A stretch of DNA of 6,771 bases from Burkholderiales bacterium (GTDB lineage Bacteria; Pseudomonadota; Gammaproteobacteria; Burkholderiales; Burkholderiaceae_C): positions 1 to 6,771 of the forward strand of contig JAABPT010000076.1 of the NCBI GenBank assembly GCA_011391855.1. The letters are read 5' to 3'. The position numbers were made by a program, and so were the translations under genes. Below are positions 1 through 6,771 of this stretch, in pieces (the stretch's first letter is position 1; each line of letters opens with the position of its first letter). A model generated the notes under the pieces. It made no database searches, was not told the DNA's origin, and saw only the letters and a program-made list of their open reading frames with translations.

Positions 1-1767
1 GAAGCCCGGCTGTTCCTGGGCAACGCCGGCACCGCGATGCGGCCGCTGGCCGCCGCGCTGGCGGTGCTGGTGGCCACGCAAGGCGGCCGCTTCGAACTCA
101 GCGGCGTGCCGCGCATGCACGAGCGGCCCATAGGCGACCTGGTGGACGCATTGCGTCCGCTGGGCTGCACGATCGACGACCTGGGCACGCCCGGCTACCC
201 GCCGCTGCGCGTCAGCGGCAACGCCGGAGGTCGGCTGGCCACCATGCGGCCGATCCGCGTGCGCGGCGACGTCTCGAGCCAGTTCCTCACCGCGCTGCTG
301 CTGGCGCTGCCGCTGGTGGCGCAGGACAACGACGTGGTGGTCGAGGTGGACGGCGAGCTGATCTCCAAGCCCTACGTCGAGATCACGCTGGCGCTGCTGG
401 CACGATTCGGCATCGACGTGCATCGTGAAGGGTGGCAGCGTTTCACGGTGCCTTGCTCGAAGTACGGCAGCCGCTACCGCACACCGGGCTGCATCCATGT
501 CGAAGGCGATGCCTCGTCGGCCTCGTATTTCGTCGCCCTCGGCGCCATCGCCGCACGGGCCGAAGCGCCGCTGCGCATCGAGGGCGTGGGCAGCGACTCC
601 ATCCAGGGCGACATCCGCTTCGTGGAAGCGGCGCAGGCCATGGGCGCGGTCGTCACCGGCGGGCCGGGCTGGCTGCAGGTGCACCGCGGCCGCTGGCCGC
701 TGGCCGGCATCACGCTCGACTGCAACCACATCCCGGACGCCGCCATGACGCTGGCCGTGATGGCGCTGTATGCCGACACGCCGACCCGGTTGACGGGCAT
801 CGCCAGCTGGCGCGTCAAGGAGACCGACCGCATTGCGGCCATGGCGGCAGAGCTGCGCAAGGTCGGCGCCACGGTCAGCACGGGTGACGACTTCATCGAG
901 GTGGCGCCGCCGTCGCGCTGGCAGCCGGCGGTGATCCGCACCTACGACGACCACCGCATGGCCATGTGCCTGTCGCTGGCGGCCTTCAACCCGCTGGCCG
1001 GCGGCCACGTGCCGCTGCGCATCCTGGACCCGCGTTGCGTGGCCAAGACCTTTCCCGACTATTTCGAAGCGTTGTTCAGCGTGACGGCGGCGGCGCCCGA
1101 AGACGTGCCGGTGATCACCATCGACGGCCCCACCGCCTCGGGCAAGGGCACGCTGGCGGCGGCCGTGGCGGCGGCACTGGGTTGGCACCTGCTCGATTCC
1201 GGCGCGCTGTACCGGGCCACCGGACTGGCAGCGCAATGGGACGGTGTCTCGCCCGATGACGAAGCCGCGGTGGCGGATCTGGCTGGCAGCCTGGACTTGC
1301 GCTTCGAAGGCGGTCGCACCTGGCTGCGCGGGCGCGATGTCAGCGACGAATTGCGGCTGGAAAGCACGGGCTTGCTGGCCTCGCGCGTCTCGGCACACCC
1401 GGCCGTGCGCCGCGCGCTGCACGGGCTGCAACTGGCCTTTCGCCGCGCCCCCGGCCTGGTGGCCGACGGCCGCGACATGGGCACCGTGGTCTTCCCCGGC
1501 GCGGCGCTCAAGGTGTTTCTCACCGCCAGCCCCGCCGAACGCGCCGAAAGGCGCCATAAGCAGTTGATTTCAAAAGGGATTTCGGCTAACATCGCAGACC
1601 TTCGGATCGATCTCGAGGCACGCGACGCACGCGACAAGGGCCGCAGCGTGGCGCCCCTGAAGCCGGCCGAAGACGCGCAGTTGCTCGACAACTCGCACTT
1701 GAGCATCGAAGCCTCGGTGCAGCAGGTGCTGGCTTGGTGGCAGCAGCGCGGGCCGTTCCAGGCGTAA
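1..1767 (+). CDS. aroA-cmk: Bifunctional EPSP synthase / cytidylate kinase fusion, 5' end missing
   Basis: The frame is open from base 1, so the gene starts upstream; 588 residues are visible. The first part (about residues 1-360) is 3-phosphoshikimate 1-carboxyvinyltransferase, which joins PEP to shikimate-3-phosphate. Visible motifs are LFLGNAGTAMRP (4-15; the G-T of the PEP/glyphosate site), SSQ (92-94; shikimate-3-phosphate contact), IPDAAMT with the catalytic Asp (246), KETDR (273-277), DDHRMAM (about 316-322) and AKTFPDYFE with its Lys (349). By alignment from memory with E. coli AroA, roughly 85 N-terminal residues lie outside the window. After only about nine linker residues a complete cytidylate kinase (about 370-588) begins, which phosphorylates CMP/dCMP in the cytosol. 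It shows the P-loop GPTASGKGT (376-384), ADGRDMGTVVFP, EARDARD and APLKPAEDA. No convincing internal start or Shine-Dalgarno was seen at the junction, so one polypeptide is expected. Such fusions are known in Comamonadaceae annotations. Identity is very secure. Confidence 0.96.
   Translation, partial: EARLFLGNAGTAMRPLAAALAVLVATQGGRFELSGVPRMHERPIGDLVDALRPLGCTIDDLGTPGYPPLRVSGNAGGRLATMRPIRVRGDVSSQFLTALLLALPLVAQDNDVVVEVDGELISKPYVEITLALLARFGIDVHREGWQRFTVPCSKYGSRYRTPGCIHVEGDASSASYFVALGAIAARAEAPLRIEGVGSDSIQGDIRFVEAAQAMGAVVTGGPGWLQVHRGRWPLAGITLDCNHIPDAAMTLAVMALYADTPTRLTGIASWRVKETDRIAAMAAELRKVGATVSTGDDFIEVAPPSRWQPAVIRTYDDHRMAMCLSLAAFNPLAGGHVPLRILDPRCVAKTFPDYFEALFSVTAAAPEDVPVITIDGPTASGKGTLAAAVAAALGWHLLDSGALYRATGLAAQWDGVSPDDEAAVADLAGSLDLRFEGGRTWLRGRDVSDELRLESTGLLASRVSAHPAVRRALHGLQLAFRRAPGLVADGRDMGTVVFPGAALKVFLTASPAERAERRHKQLISKGISANIADLRIDLEARDARDKGRSVAPLKPAEDAQLLDNSHLSIEASVQQVLAWWQQRGPFQA
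1564..1592 (+). promoter_or_regulatory. Candidate sigma-70 promoter inside cmk, likely for rpsA
   Basis: TTGATT (1564-1569) and TAACAT (1587-1592) are separated by exactly 17 bases and each matches the sigma-70 consensus at 4 of 6 positions. They sit in a patch where 12 of the 32 bases from 1561 to 1592 are G or C, although the surrounding gene is strongly GC-rich. The codons there (TTG, ATT, TCA, AAA, GGG, ATT, GCT) are unlike those of the rest of the gene, which suggests that the DNA sequence is constrained beyond its protein. Transcription from here would give rpsA a leader of about 315 bases. From memory, E. coli rpsA also has promoters within the upstream cmk gene. The assignment is inferred from sequence only. 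Confidence 0.5.
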
Positions 1768-1875
1768 CGACGCCGCAGCGGCCACAGGCGTCCATCGCGC
1801 TCCTTCCAGCGGCCGGCAGGCTCAAGGCGCGGCGGACTTTTTCAACCTCCACCCGCGGCACCCGCCGCATGCATC

Positions 1876-1904
1876 GCCCGGCTCTGCACTCCACTCCACC
1901 GGGC
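1876..1904 (+). promoter_or_regulatory. Possible hairpin in the rpsA leader
   Basis: GCCCGG (1876-1881) can pair with CCGGGC (1899-1904), giving a six-bp all-GC stem with a 17-base loop. It ends three bases before the AGGA ribosome-binding site of rpsA. In E. coli, S1 represses its own translation through a structured leader, so a structure here could play a similar part. A six-bp GC stem can arise by chance in DNA of this composition, so this is only a candidate. Confidence 0.3.
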
Positions 1905-1907
1905 TCC

Positions 1908-1911
1908 AGGA
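1908..1911 (+). promoter_or_regulatory. Ribosome-binding site fixing the rpsA start
   Basis: AGGA lies five bases before the ATG at 1917. The frame stays open upstream as far as a TTG at 1734, inside cmk, but that extension has no homology that I recognise. The protein starting at 1917 (MSVQTTVTS...) has the usual S1 N-terminus. The site therefore settles the start codon. Confidence 0.7.
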
Positions 1912-1916
1912 AACCC

Positions 1917-3635
<1,719 letters not shown>

Positions 3636-3650
3636 GCCACTGCCTGTCAG

Positions 3651-3685
3651 CGCCCCGCGTGCCGCCCCGGCACCCGGGGCGTTTT
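3651..3685 (+). terminator. Rho-independent terminator after rpsA
   Basis: CGCCCCG (3651-3657) pairs with CGGGGCG (3675-3681). Inside it, GTGCC (3659-3663) pairs with GGCAC (3669-3673) around the loop GCCCC. Only a C-C mismatch (3658/3674) separates the two helices, so the stem is effectively 12 bp. TTTT (3682-3685) follows directly. The structure begins 15 bases after the rpsA stop codon. It probably ends most rpsA transcripts and sets ihfB expression well below that of S1, with some readthrough possible because the T-run is short. Confidence 0.85.
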
Positions 3686-3718
3686 CCTGAACGGCCGCGC
3701 CCGGCCTGCCGTTCAGGA
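3685..3718 (+). repeat. Perfect 11-bp inverted repeat between rpsA and ihfB
   Basis: TCCTGAACGGC (3685-3695) and GCCGTTCAGGA (3708-3718) are exact reverse complements around a 12-base loop. The left arm starts on the last T of the preceding terminator, so this hairpin exists only in RNA that has read through. No T-run follows, so it does not look like a second intrinsic terminator for plus-strand transcripts. It ends 36 bases before the ihfB start. Possible roles are protection or processing of a readthrough rpsA-ihfB mRNA, or a protein-binding dyad in DNA. The repeat itself is certain; its role is not known. Confidence 0.8.
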
Positions 3719-3754
3719 CAACGCCCTGCCGCACCCCTGCTGCCCCAGCCCCCC

Positions 3755-4072
3755 ATGACCCGCTCCGATCTCGTCGCCCTGCTCGCCGACCGCTTCGCGC
3801 AGCTGACGCAGCGTGACACCGAATTCGCCGTCAAGGCGATCCTCGACGCCATGTCGGATGCGCTGGCGCGCGGCCACCGCATCGAGATCCGCGGCTTCGG
3901 CAGCTTCTCGGTCAGCCGCCGCCCGCCCCGCGTGGGGCGCAACCCGCGCAGTGGCGAGCAGGTGGTGATTCCCGAGAAACTGGTGCCCCACTTCAAGCCG
4001 GGCAAGGCCTTGCGCGAGTCGGTCGACTCGCAAGTTCCGGCCGGGCCGGCCGATCCCGACGACGCCCGCTGA
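3755..4072 (+). CDS. ihfB: Integration host factor beta subunit
   Basis: This is a 105-residue DNA-bending protein of the HU/IHF family; E. coli IHF-beta has 94 residues. With IhfA it forms the heterodimer that bends DNA sharply at specific sites in the nucleoid. MTRSDLV opens the N-terminal helix, IEIRGFGSFSV (43-53) holds Glu44 and Arg46 known from E. coli IHF-beta, GRNPRSGE (61-68) holds the intercalating Pro64, and VPHFKPGKALRE (77-88) closes the fold. A Pro/Asp-rich tail of about 11 residues extends past the E. coli end. The ATG at 3755 gives the normal family N-terminus; the frame is open upstream to 3659, but that sequence is unlike IHF. The gene lies directly after rpsA, as in E. coli. 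The bases before the start are C-rich with no Shine-Dalgarno, and no clear promoter was seen. Confidence 0.96.
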   Translation: MTRSDLVALLADRFAQLTQRDTEFAVKAILDAMSDALARGHRIEIRGFGSFSVSRRPPRVGRNPRSGEQVVIPEKLVPHFKPGKALRESVDSQVPAGPADPDDAR

Positions 4073-4099
4073 CGCGGCCGCAGCGCTACGGCGGCGGCC

Positions 4100-4105
4100 T
4101 AGAAT
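4100..4105 (+). promoter_or_regulatory. Candidate -10 box for lapA, suggesting a leaderless mRNA
   Basis: TAGAAT matches the sigma-70 -10 consensus at five of six positions and stands out in a very GC-rich 42-base gap. Its last base is nine bases before the A of the lapA ATG, so transcription would begin at or within a few bases of the start codon. No Shine-Dalgarno lies in between (CCGCGGCGC). The expected -35 position (about 4077-4082, GCCGCA) is a poor match, which lowers confidence. Confidence 0.45.
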
Positions 4106-4114
4106 CCGCGGCGC

Positions 4115-4432
4115 ATGCAACCGTTCGTCTGGCTGTTCCGGGCCTTCATCTTCTTCACGCTGTTCGCCTTCGCGCTGAACAACCAGCAGACGGCGGTCGT
4201 GCACTGGTTCTTCGGCATCGAATGGCGCACACCCATGGTCATCGTCGTGCTGACGGCCTTTGCCGCCGGCTGTGCCATCGGCGCCCTGGCCATGGTGCCG
4301 AGCTGGTGGCGGCACCGGCGTGAAGCCCGGCGGCTGGCCCCCACGCTGTCGCCCAGCGCAGCGGCCGCGCCGGCGAGCGCACCCGCGCCCTCGGAATTCG
4401 GCCCCGAGCACCCGCCGCGCGAAGGCCTGTGA
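4115..4432 (+). CDS. lapA: Lipopolysaccharide assembly protein A (DUF1049)
   Basis: This small inner-membrane protein has 105 residues, near the usual LapA size of about 100. Two hydrophobic segments are visible, at about residues 5-22 and 40-61. Between them is a short stretch with the family pattern N-N-Q-Q-T-A-V-V-H-W-F-F-G. A charged WWRHRREARR patch follows the second segment, then an Ala/Pro-rich tail. In E. coli lapA and lapB are co-transcribed and act in balancing LPS and phospholipid synthesis; LapA associates with LapB. Here the stop codon is six bases before the lapB ATG, consistent with one operon. The start at 4115 places the first hydrophobic helix right at the N-terminus. The start appears to lack a ribosome-binding site (see the TAGAAT box just upstream). 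Confidence 0.9.
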   Translation: MQPFVWLFRAFIFFTLFAFALNNQQTAVVHWFFGIEWRTPMVIVVLTAFAAGCAIGALAMVPSWWRHRREARRLAPTLSPSAAAAPASAPAPSEFGPEHPPREGL

Positions 4433-4438
4433 AGCGCC

Positions 4439-5584
4439 ATGGAATTCGAATTCCAATGGTTGCTGATCGGCCTGCCGGTGGCCTTCGCCCTGGGCTGGAT
4501 GGCGTCGCGTTTCGACCTGCGCCAGCTCAAGCGTGAACGACAGGATTCGCCGCGCGCCTATTTCAAGGGCCTGAACCTGCTGCTCAACGAACAGCCAGAC
4601 AAGGCCATCGACGCCTTCATCGAGGCGGTGCAGAACGACCCCGACACCACCGAACTGCACTTCGCACTGGGCAACCTGTTCCGCCGCCGCGGCGAATTCG
4701 AGCGCGCCGTGCGCGTGCACCAGCATCTGCTCGGCCGCGCCGACCTGAAGGCCGGCGACCGCGACCGCGCCCAGCTGGCGCTGGCGCAGGACTATATGAA
4801 GGCCGGCCTCTTCGACCGTGCCGAGGCCGCCTGGCACGCGCTGGAGGGCACGCCCTTCGACGGCGAGGCCCGGCTGGCCCTGCTGTCGCTGTACGAACGT
4901 TCGCGCGACTGGCACCGTGCCGCCGAAGTGGCGCGCCAGCTCGACCGCGCCGGCGGCGGCTCCTTTGCCTCGCGCATCGCGCATTACGAATGCGAGCTCG
5001 CCGACGAGGCCGACGCCCAGGGTCGTGCCGAAGAGGCCGAGGCCGCCCTGCAGCGCGCGCGCAAAGCCGCACCGCAGGCACCGCGGCCGCTCCTGCTGAC
5101 AGGGCAGCGGCTGCTGCGCAGCGGCCAGCCGCAGCCGGCGCTGGCGGCGTGGGACACGCTGCGTGAACGCCACCCGGGAGCGTTCCTGCTCGTCGCGGGC
5201 GATTACGCCGACGCCGCCGCAGCCAGCGGCGCGGCCAACGCGGCGCGCAGCGCGCTGGAGTCCGCGCTGGCGCAACTGCCGGCCGTGGAATTGCTGCAGG
5301 CGCTGGGCCGGCTGGACGGTGGCGCCGTGGACCTGCAGCGCCTGTTGTCGCACCTGCAGCAGCAGCCCACGTTGTCGGCCGCCCTGCTCTTGCTGGACGT
5401 GCCGCCCGAGCGTTGGACGGCCGAAGCCTGGGCCGCCCTGCGCGCGGCCGTGGCCCGCGCGGCCAAGCCGCTGCAACGCTACCGCTGCGCCGCCTGCGGC
5501 TTCGAGGCCCAGCACTATTTCTGGCAATGCCCGGGCTGCCTGAACTGGGACAGCTACCCGCCGCAGCGCATCGACGCGCTGTAG
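4439..5584 (+). CDS. lapB: Lipopolysaccharide assembly protein B (TPR and rubredoxin-like protein)
   Basis: At 381 residues this matches E. coli LapB/YciM (389). An N-terminal membrane anchor is visible at about residues 6-22. TPR repeats then fill the cytoplasmic part, the clearest at about 38-69 (AYFKGLNLLL...AIDAFIEAV) and 71-100 (ELHFALGNLFRRRGEFERAV). A C-terminal rubredoxin-like metal site has Cys350, Cys353, Cys364 and Cys367 in the pattern CAACGF then CPGC. In E. coli LapB works with the FtsH protease to degrade LpxC, so limiting LPS synthesis, and it responds to the regulator YejM/PbgA. All four cysteines and the anchor are intact, so the protein should be functional. It directly follows lapA and ends 25 bases from the converging waaC. 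The middle of the TPR region is Ala-rich and diverges most from the E. coli protein, as far as I can judge from memory. Confidence 0.94.
   Translation: MEFEFQWLLIGLPVAFALGWMASRFDLRQLKRERQDSPRAYFKGLNLLLNEQPDKAIDAFIEAVQNDPDTTELHFALGNLFRRRGEFERAVRVHQHLLGRADLKAGDRDRAQLALAQDYMKAGLFDRAEAAWHALEGTPFDGEARLALLSLYERSRDWHRAAEVARQLDRAGGGSFASRIAHYECELADEADAQGRAEEAEAALQRARKAAPQAPRPLLLTGQRLLRSGQPQPALAAWDTLRERHPGAFLLVAGDYADAAAASGAANAARSALESALAQLPAVELLQALGRLDGGAVDLQRLLSHLQQQPTLSAALLLLDVPPERWTAEAWAALRAAVARAAKPLQRYRCAACGFEAQHYFWQCPGCLNWDSYPPQRIDAL
4441..4454 (+). repeat. 14-base palindrome over the lapB start codon
   Basis: The G of the lapB ATG opens GGAATTCGAATTCC, a perfect palindrome formed by two abutting GAATTC units that encode Glu-Phe-Glu-Phe. 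In RNA it could fold as a five-bp stem (GGAAT/ATTCC) with the loop TCGA. Upstream there is only a weak GAAG, so a structure here might reduce lapB initiation. It may equally be a by-product of the EFEF coding sequence. Confidence 0.6.
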
Positions 5585-5600
5585 CCCGGGCCCACCGGGC
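5584..5600. other. Short GC hairpin between converging lapB and waaC
   Basis: GCCCGG (5584-5589) and CCGGGC (5595-5600) form a six-bp stem around a five-base loop within the 25-base gap between the two stop codons. No T-run follows on either strand, so it is not a standard intrinsic terminator. It could slow polymerase or protect the 3' ends of both messages. This remains a weak candidate for bidirectional 3'-end formation. Confidence 0.3.
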
Positions 5601-5609
5601 CGCGGCCGC

Positions 5610-6560
5610 TCAGGGACCGAACTGCGTCTCCAGCAACGCCAGTACGTCGGCGCGCGTGGGCACCAGCCCCTTGCCGCCGATGCTGGCCACGCGGCCGGGG
5701 CCGGTGATGCCAGCCAGGCCGGGATCGTGGTCGCAATAGATGCCCAAGGTCGGCCGCCCCAGTGCCGCCGCCAGGTGGCTGAAACCGGTGTCCAGGCCCA
5801 CCACGTGCTGCGCACCCGCCAGCACCGCGGCCATCTCGCCGACCTTCAGGAAGGGCGGCACGTCGCCTTCGCAACCGGCGGCAATGCGCTCGGCCAGGGT
5901 CTGCTCCTGCGGCCGGCCCCACAACACCAGCGGCGTCCAGCCGAGTTCGAGAAAGCGCCGCCCCACGGCCACCCAGTGCCGCTCGGGCCACAGCTTCTCG
6001 GGCCGGCTGGCGTTGGGAATGAGCACGGCATAACGCCCGCGTCGCGCCCAGCCGCCGCTGGGCGCGCACAAGCCGAATTCGGGGGCTCCATCCGGCACGG
6101 CATAACCCAGGTGTGCTGCAGCCAGGCGGCGGCAGCGCTGCACCGCGTGCAACTCGCGCGACACGGCGGCCGTGCGCTGGTAGAGGCGGGCGGCCAGCGG
6201 CTCGCGGATGCTGTCGCGGTCGTAGCCCACCACCGGGGCGCCGGCCTGGCGTGCCCACAGCGCGCTCTTCAGCAGCCCCTGCAGGTCGAGCACGAGTTCG
6301 TAGCGCTGGTCGCGCAGGTCGTCGCGCAGTGTGCTCATGGTGCGCCAGGTGGCCGCCTTCAGCAATTGGCCGCGCCATTTGCGCCAGGCCATTGGCCACA
6401 CTCGCCGCACGCCGGGGTGCAGTTGCGGGATGGCGGCAAACGGCGATTCCACCAACCAGTCGATCACCGCACCGGGGTGATGGCGGCGAACGTCGGCTAC
6501 CACGGGCGCGGCGTGCACCACGTCGCCCATCGACGAGGTCTTGACGATCAGCAGCCGCAC
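5610..6560 (-). CDS. waaC: Lipopolysaccharide heptosyltransferase I
   Basis: This 316-residue protein has the size of E. coli WaaC (319). It is a GT-B glycosyltransferase of family GT9 that adds the first L-glycero-D-manno-heptose to Kdo2-lipid A at the cytoplasmic face of the inner membrane. The N-terminal RLLIVKTSSMGDVVHAAP carries the expected acidic residue Asp13. PEKLWPERHW (187-196) holds Lys189 in the place of the conserved phosphate-binding lysine. The nucleotide-sugar loop GLDTGFSHLAAALGRPT (255-271) contains Asp257, followed by the DPGL motif (279-282). The start is GTG at 6560; it is chosen because the family N-terminus begins exactly there. An AGGGA lies 12 bases upstream in the end of the preceding gene, rather far for a good site. 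The gap to that gene is six bases, so the two are probably one operon and translationally linked. WaaF is a less likely assignment because the N-terminal KTSSMGDV is typical of WaaC. Confidence 0.9.
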   Translation of the reverse strand: MRLLIVKTSSMGDVVHAAPVVADVRRHHPGAVIDWLVESPFAAIPQLHPGVRRVWPMAWRKWRGQLLKAATWRTMSTLRDDLRDQRYELVLDLQGLLKSALWARQAGAPVVGYDRDSIREPLAARLYQRTAAVSRELHAVQRCRRLAAAHLGYAVPDGAPEFGLCAPSGGWARRGRYAVLIPNASRPEKLWPERHWVAVGRRFLELGWTPLVLWGRPQEQTLAERIAAGCEGDVPPFLKVGEMAAVLAGAQHVVGLDTGFSHLAAALGRPTLGIYCDHDPGLAGITGPGRVASIGGKGLVPTRADVLALLETQFGP

Positions 6561-6566
6561 GCTCTT

Positions 6567-6771
6567 TCAGCTTCCCTGGCGTTCCTTGACGAGCGCCGGG
6601 TTGAAGCGCGGGTCGTTGTACATCTTGAACTGGCGGTAGACCTTGAAATAGGCGCGGCCGGCGGCGGCGTCGGCCAGCAGTGCGTCCAGGCAGCCGGCCA
6701 GGTCGGCTCGCTGCTGTTGCAGCCGCTCCAGCTTCACGCGGCTGGCCGCACGGTGCGCCTCGTCCACGTCG
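6567..6771 (-). CDS. DUF4254-like protein, C-terminal part only
   Basis: Sixty-seven residues are visible, and the frame is open to the right edge, so the gene starts outside the window. The visible part is a charged helix (VKLERLQQQRADLAGCLDAL) followed by the ending YFKVYRQFKMYNDPRFNPAL. I recognise that ending as the conserved C-terminus of DUF4254, a family of unknown function that in my recollection is found near LPS or glycan glycosyltransferase genes. There is no membrane segment in the visible part and it looks cytoplasmic. Its stop is six bases before waaC on the same strand, which supports a shared operon and a link with LPS core assembly; that link is inference. The family name rests on motif memory, not on a search. 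Confidence 0.7.
   Translation of the reverse strand, partial: DVDEAHRAASRVKLERLQQQRADLAGCLDALLADAAAGRAYFKVYRQFKMYNDPRFNPALVKERQGS

Noticed and set aside
1081..1113. Internal GTG codons as a separate cmk start
   Set aside because: There is no Shine-Dalgarno-like sequence in front of either GTG and the frame is continuous with aroA, so a fusion is the simpler reading.
1734..1916. Upstream extension of rpsA to a TTG inside cmk
   Set aside because: The added 61 residues are not S1-like, and AGGA five bases before the ATG at 1917 fits the usual S1 N-terminus.
3659..3754. Upstream extension of ihfB
   Set aside because: The extra residues would be encoded by the terminator and hairpin and are Pro/Arg-rich, unlike any IHF start.
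4442..4453. Tandem GAATTC sites as a cloning scar
   Set aside because: The reading frame, protein family and spacing to lapA continue normally through it, and GAATTC also occurs elsewhere in these genes (for example near 4393), so it is natural coding sequence.
3713..5815. A 700-codon open frame on the minus strand across ihfB, lapA and lapB
   Set aside because: It crosses three clear plus-strand genes and both gaps between them, is low-complexity and rich in Arg/Gln/Gly/Ala, and shows no motif. It is a composition effect.

Overview
The window reads as chromosomal, high-GC betaproteobacterial DNA. The order aroA-cmk, rpsA, ihfB, lapA, lapB is a core block of Burkholderiales genomes. The in-frame fusion of aroA to cmk and the protein sequences fit Comamonadaceae or a close relative; that placement is inference from recalled family patterns, not from a search. 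I see no mobile element, tRNA, rRNA or CRISPR array, and no gene-free stretch longer than 300 bases.

Left part, plus strand (1-3635): the window opens inside a two-domain gene. EPSP synthase (shikimate pathway) runs directly into cytidylate kinase with no stop or start between them. A 149-base gap then leads to rpsA, encoding a six-domain ribosomal protein S1. A promoter-like -35/-10 pair with 17-base spacing lies in an unusually AT-rich patch near the 3' end of the cmk part and is a good candidate driver of rpsA. rpsA ends at a strong intrinsic terminator, followed at once by a second, perfect 11-bp hairpin.

Middle, plus strand (3755-5584): ihfB (IHF beta subunit) has no visible Shine-Dalgarno sequence. 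lapA begins 9 bases after a TAGAAT box, so its mRNA may be leaderless. lapB follows lapA by 6 bases. LapA and LapB are the inner-membrane proteins that tune lipopolysaccharide synthesis; LapB controls FtsH-dependent turnover of LpxC in E. coli.

Right part, minus strand (5610-6771): waaC (heptosyltransferase I, inner-core LPS) faces lapB tail to tail across 25 bases. Upstream of waaC, with a 6-base gap, is the C-terminal end of a gene resembling the DUF4254 family, cut by the window edge. The right half therefore has an LPS theme: regulation on one strand and inner-core assembly on the other.

This is mainly housekeeping DNA. I found no convincing undescribed system. The points worth checking are regulatory: the embedded rpsA promoter, the tandem hairpins before ihfB, and the possible leaderless start of lapA, plus the unknown role of the DUF4254-like partner of waaC.
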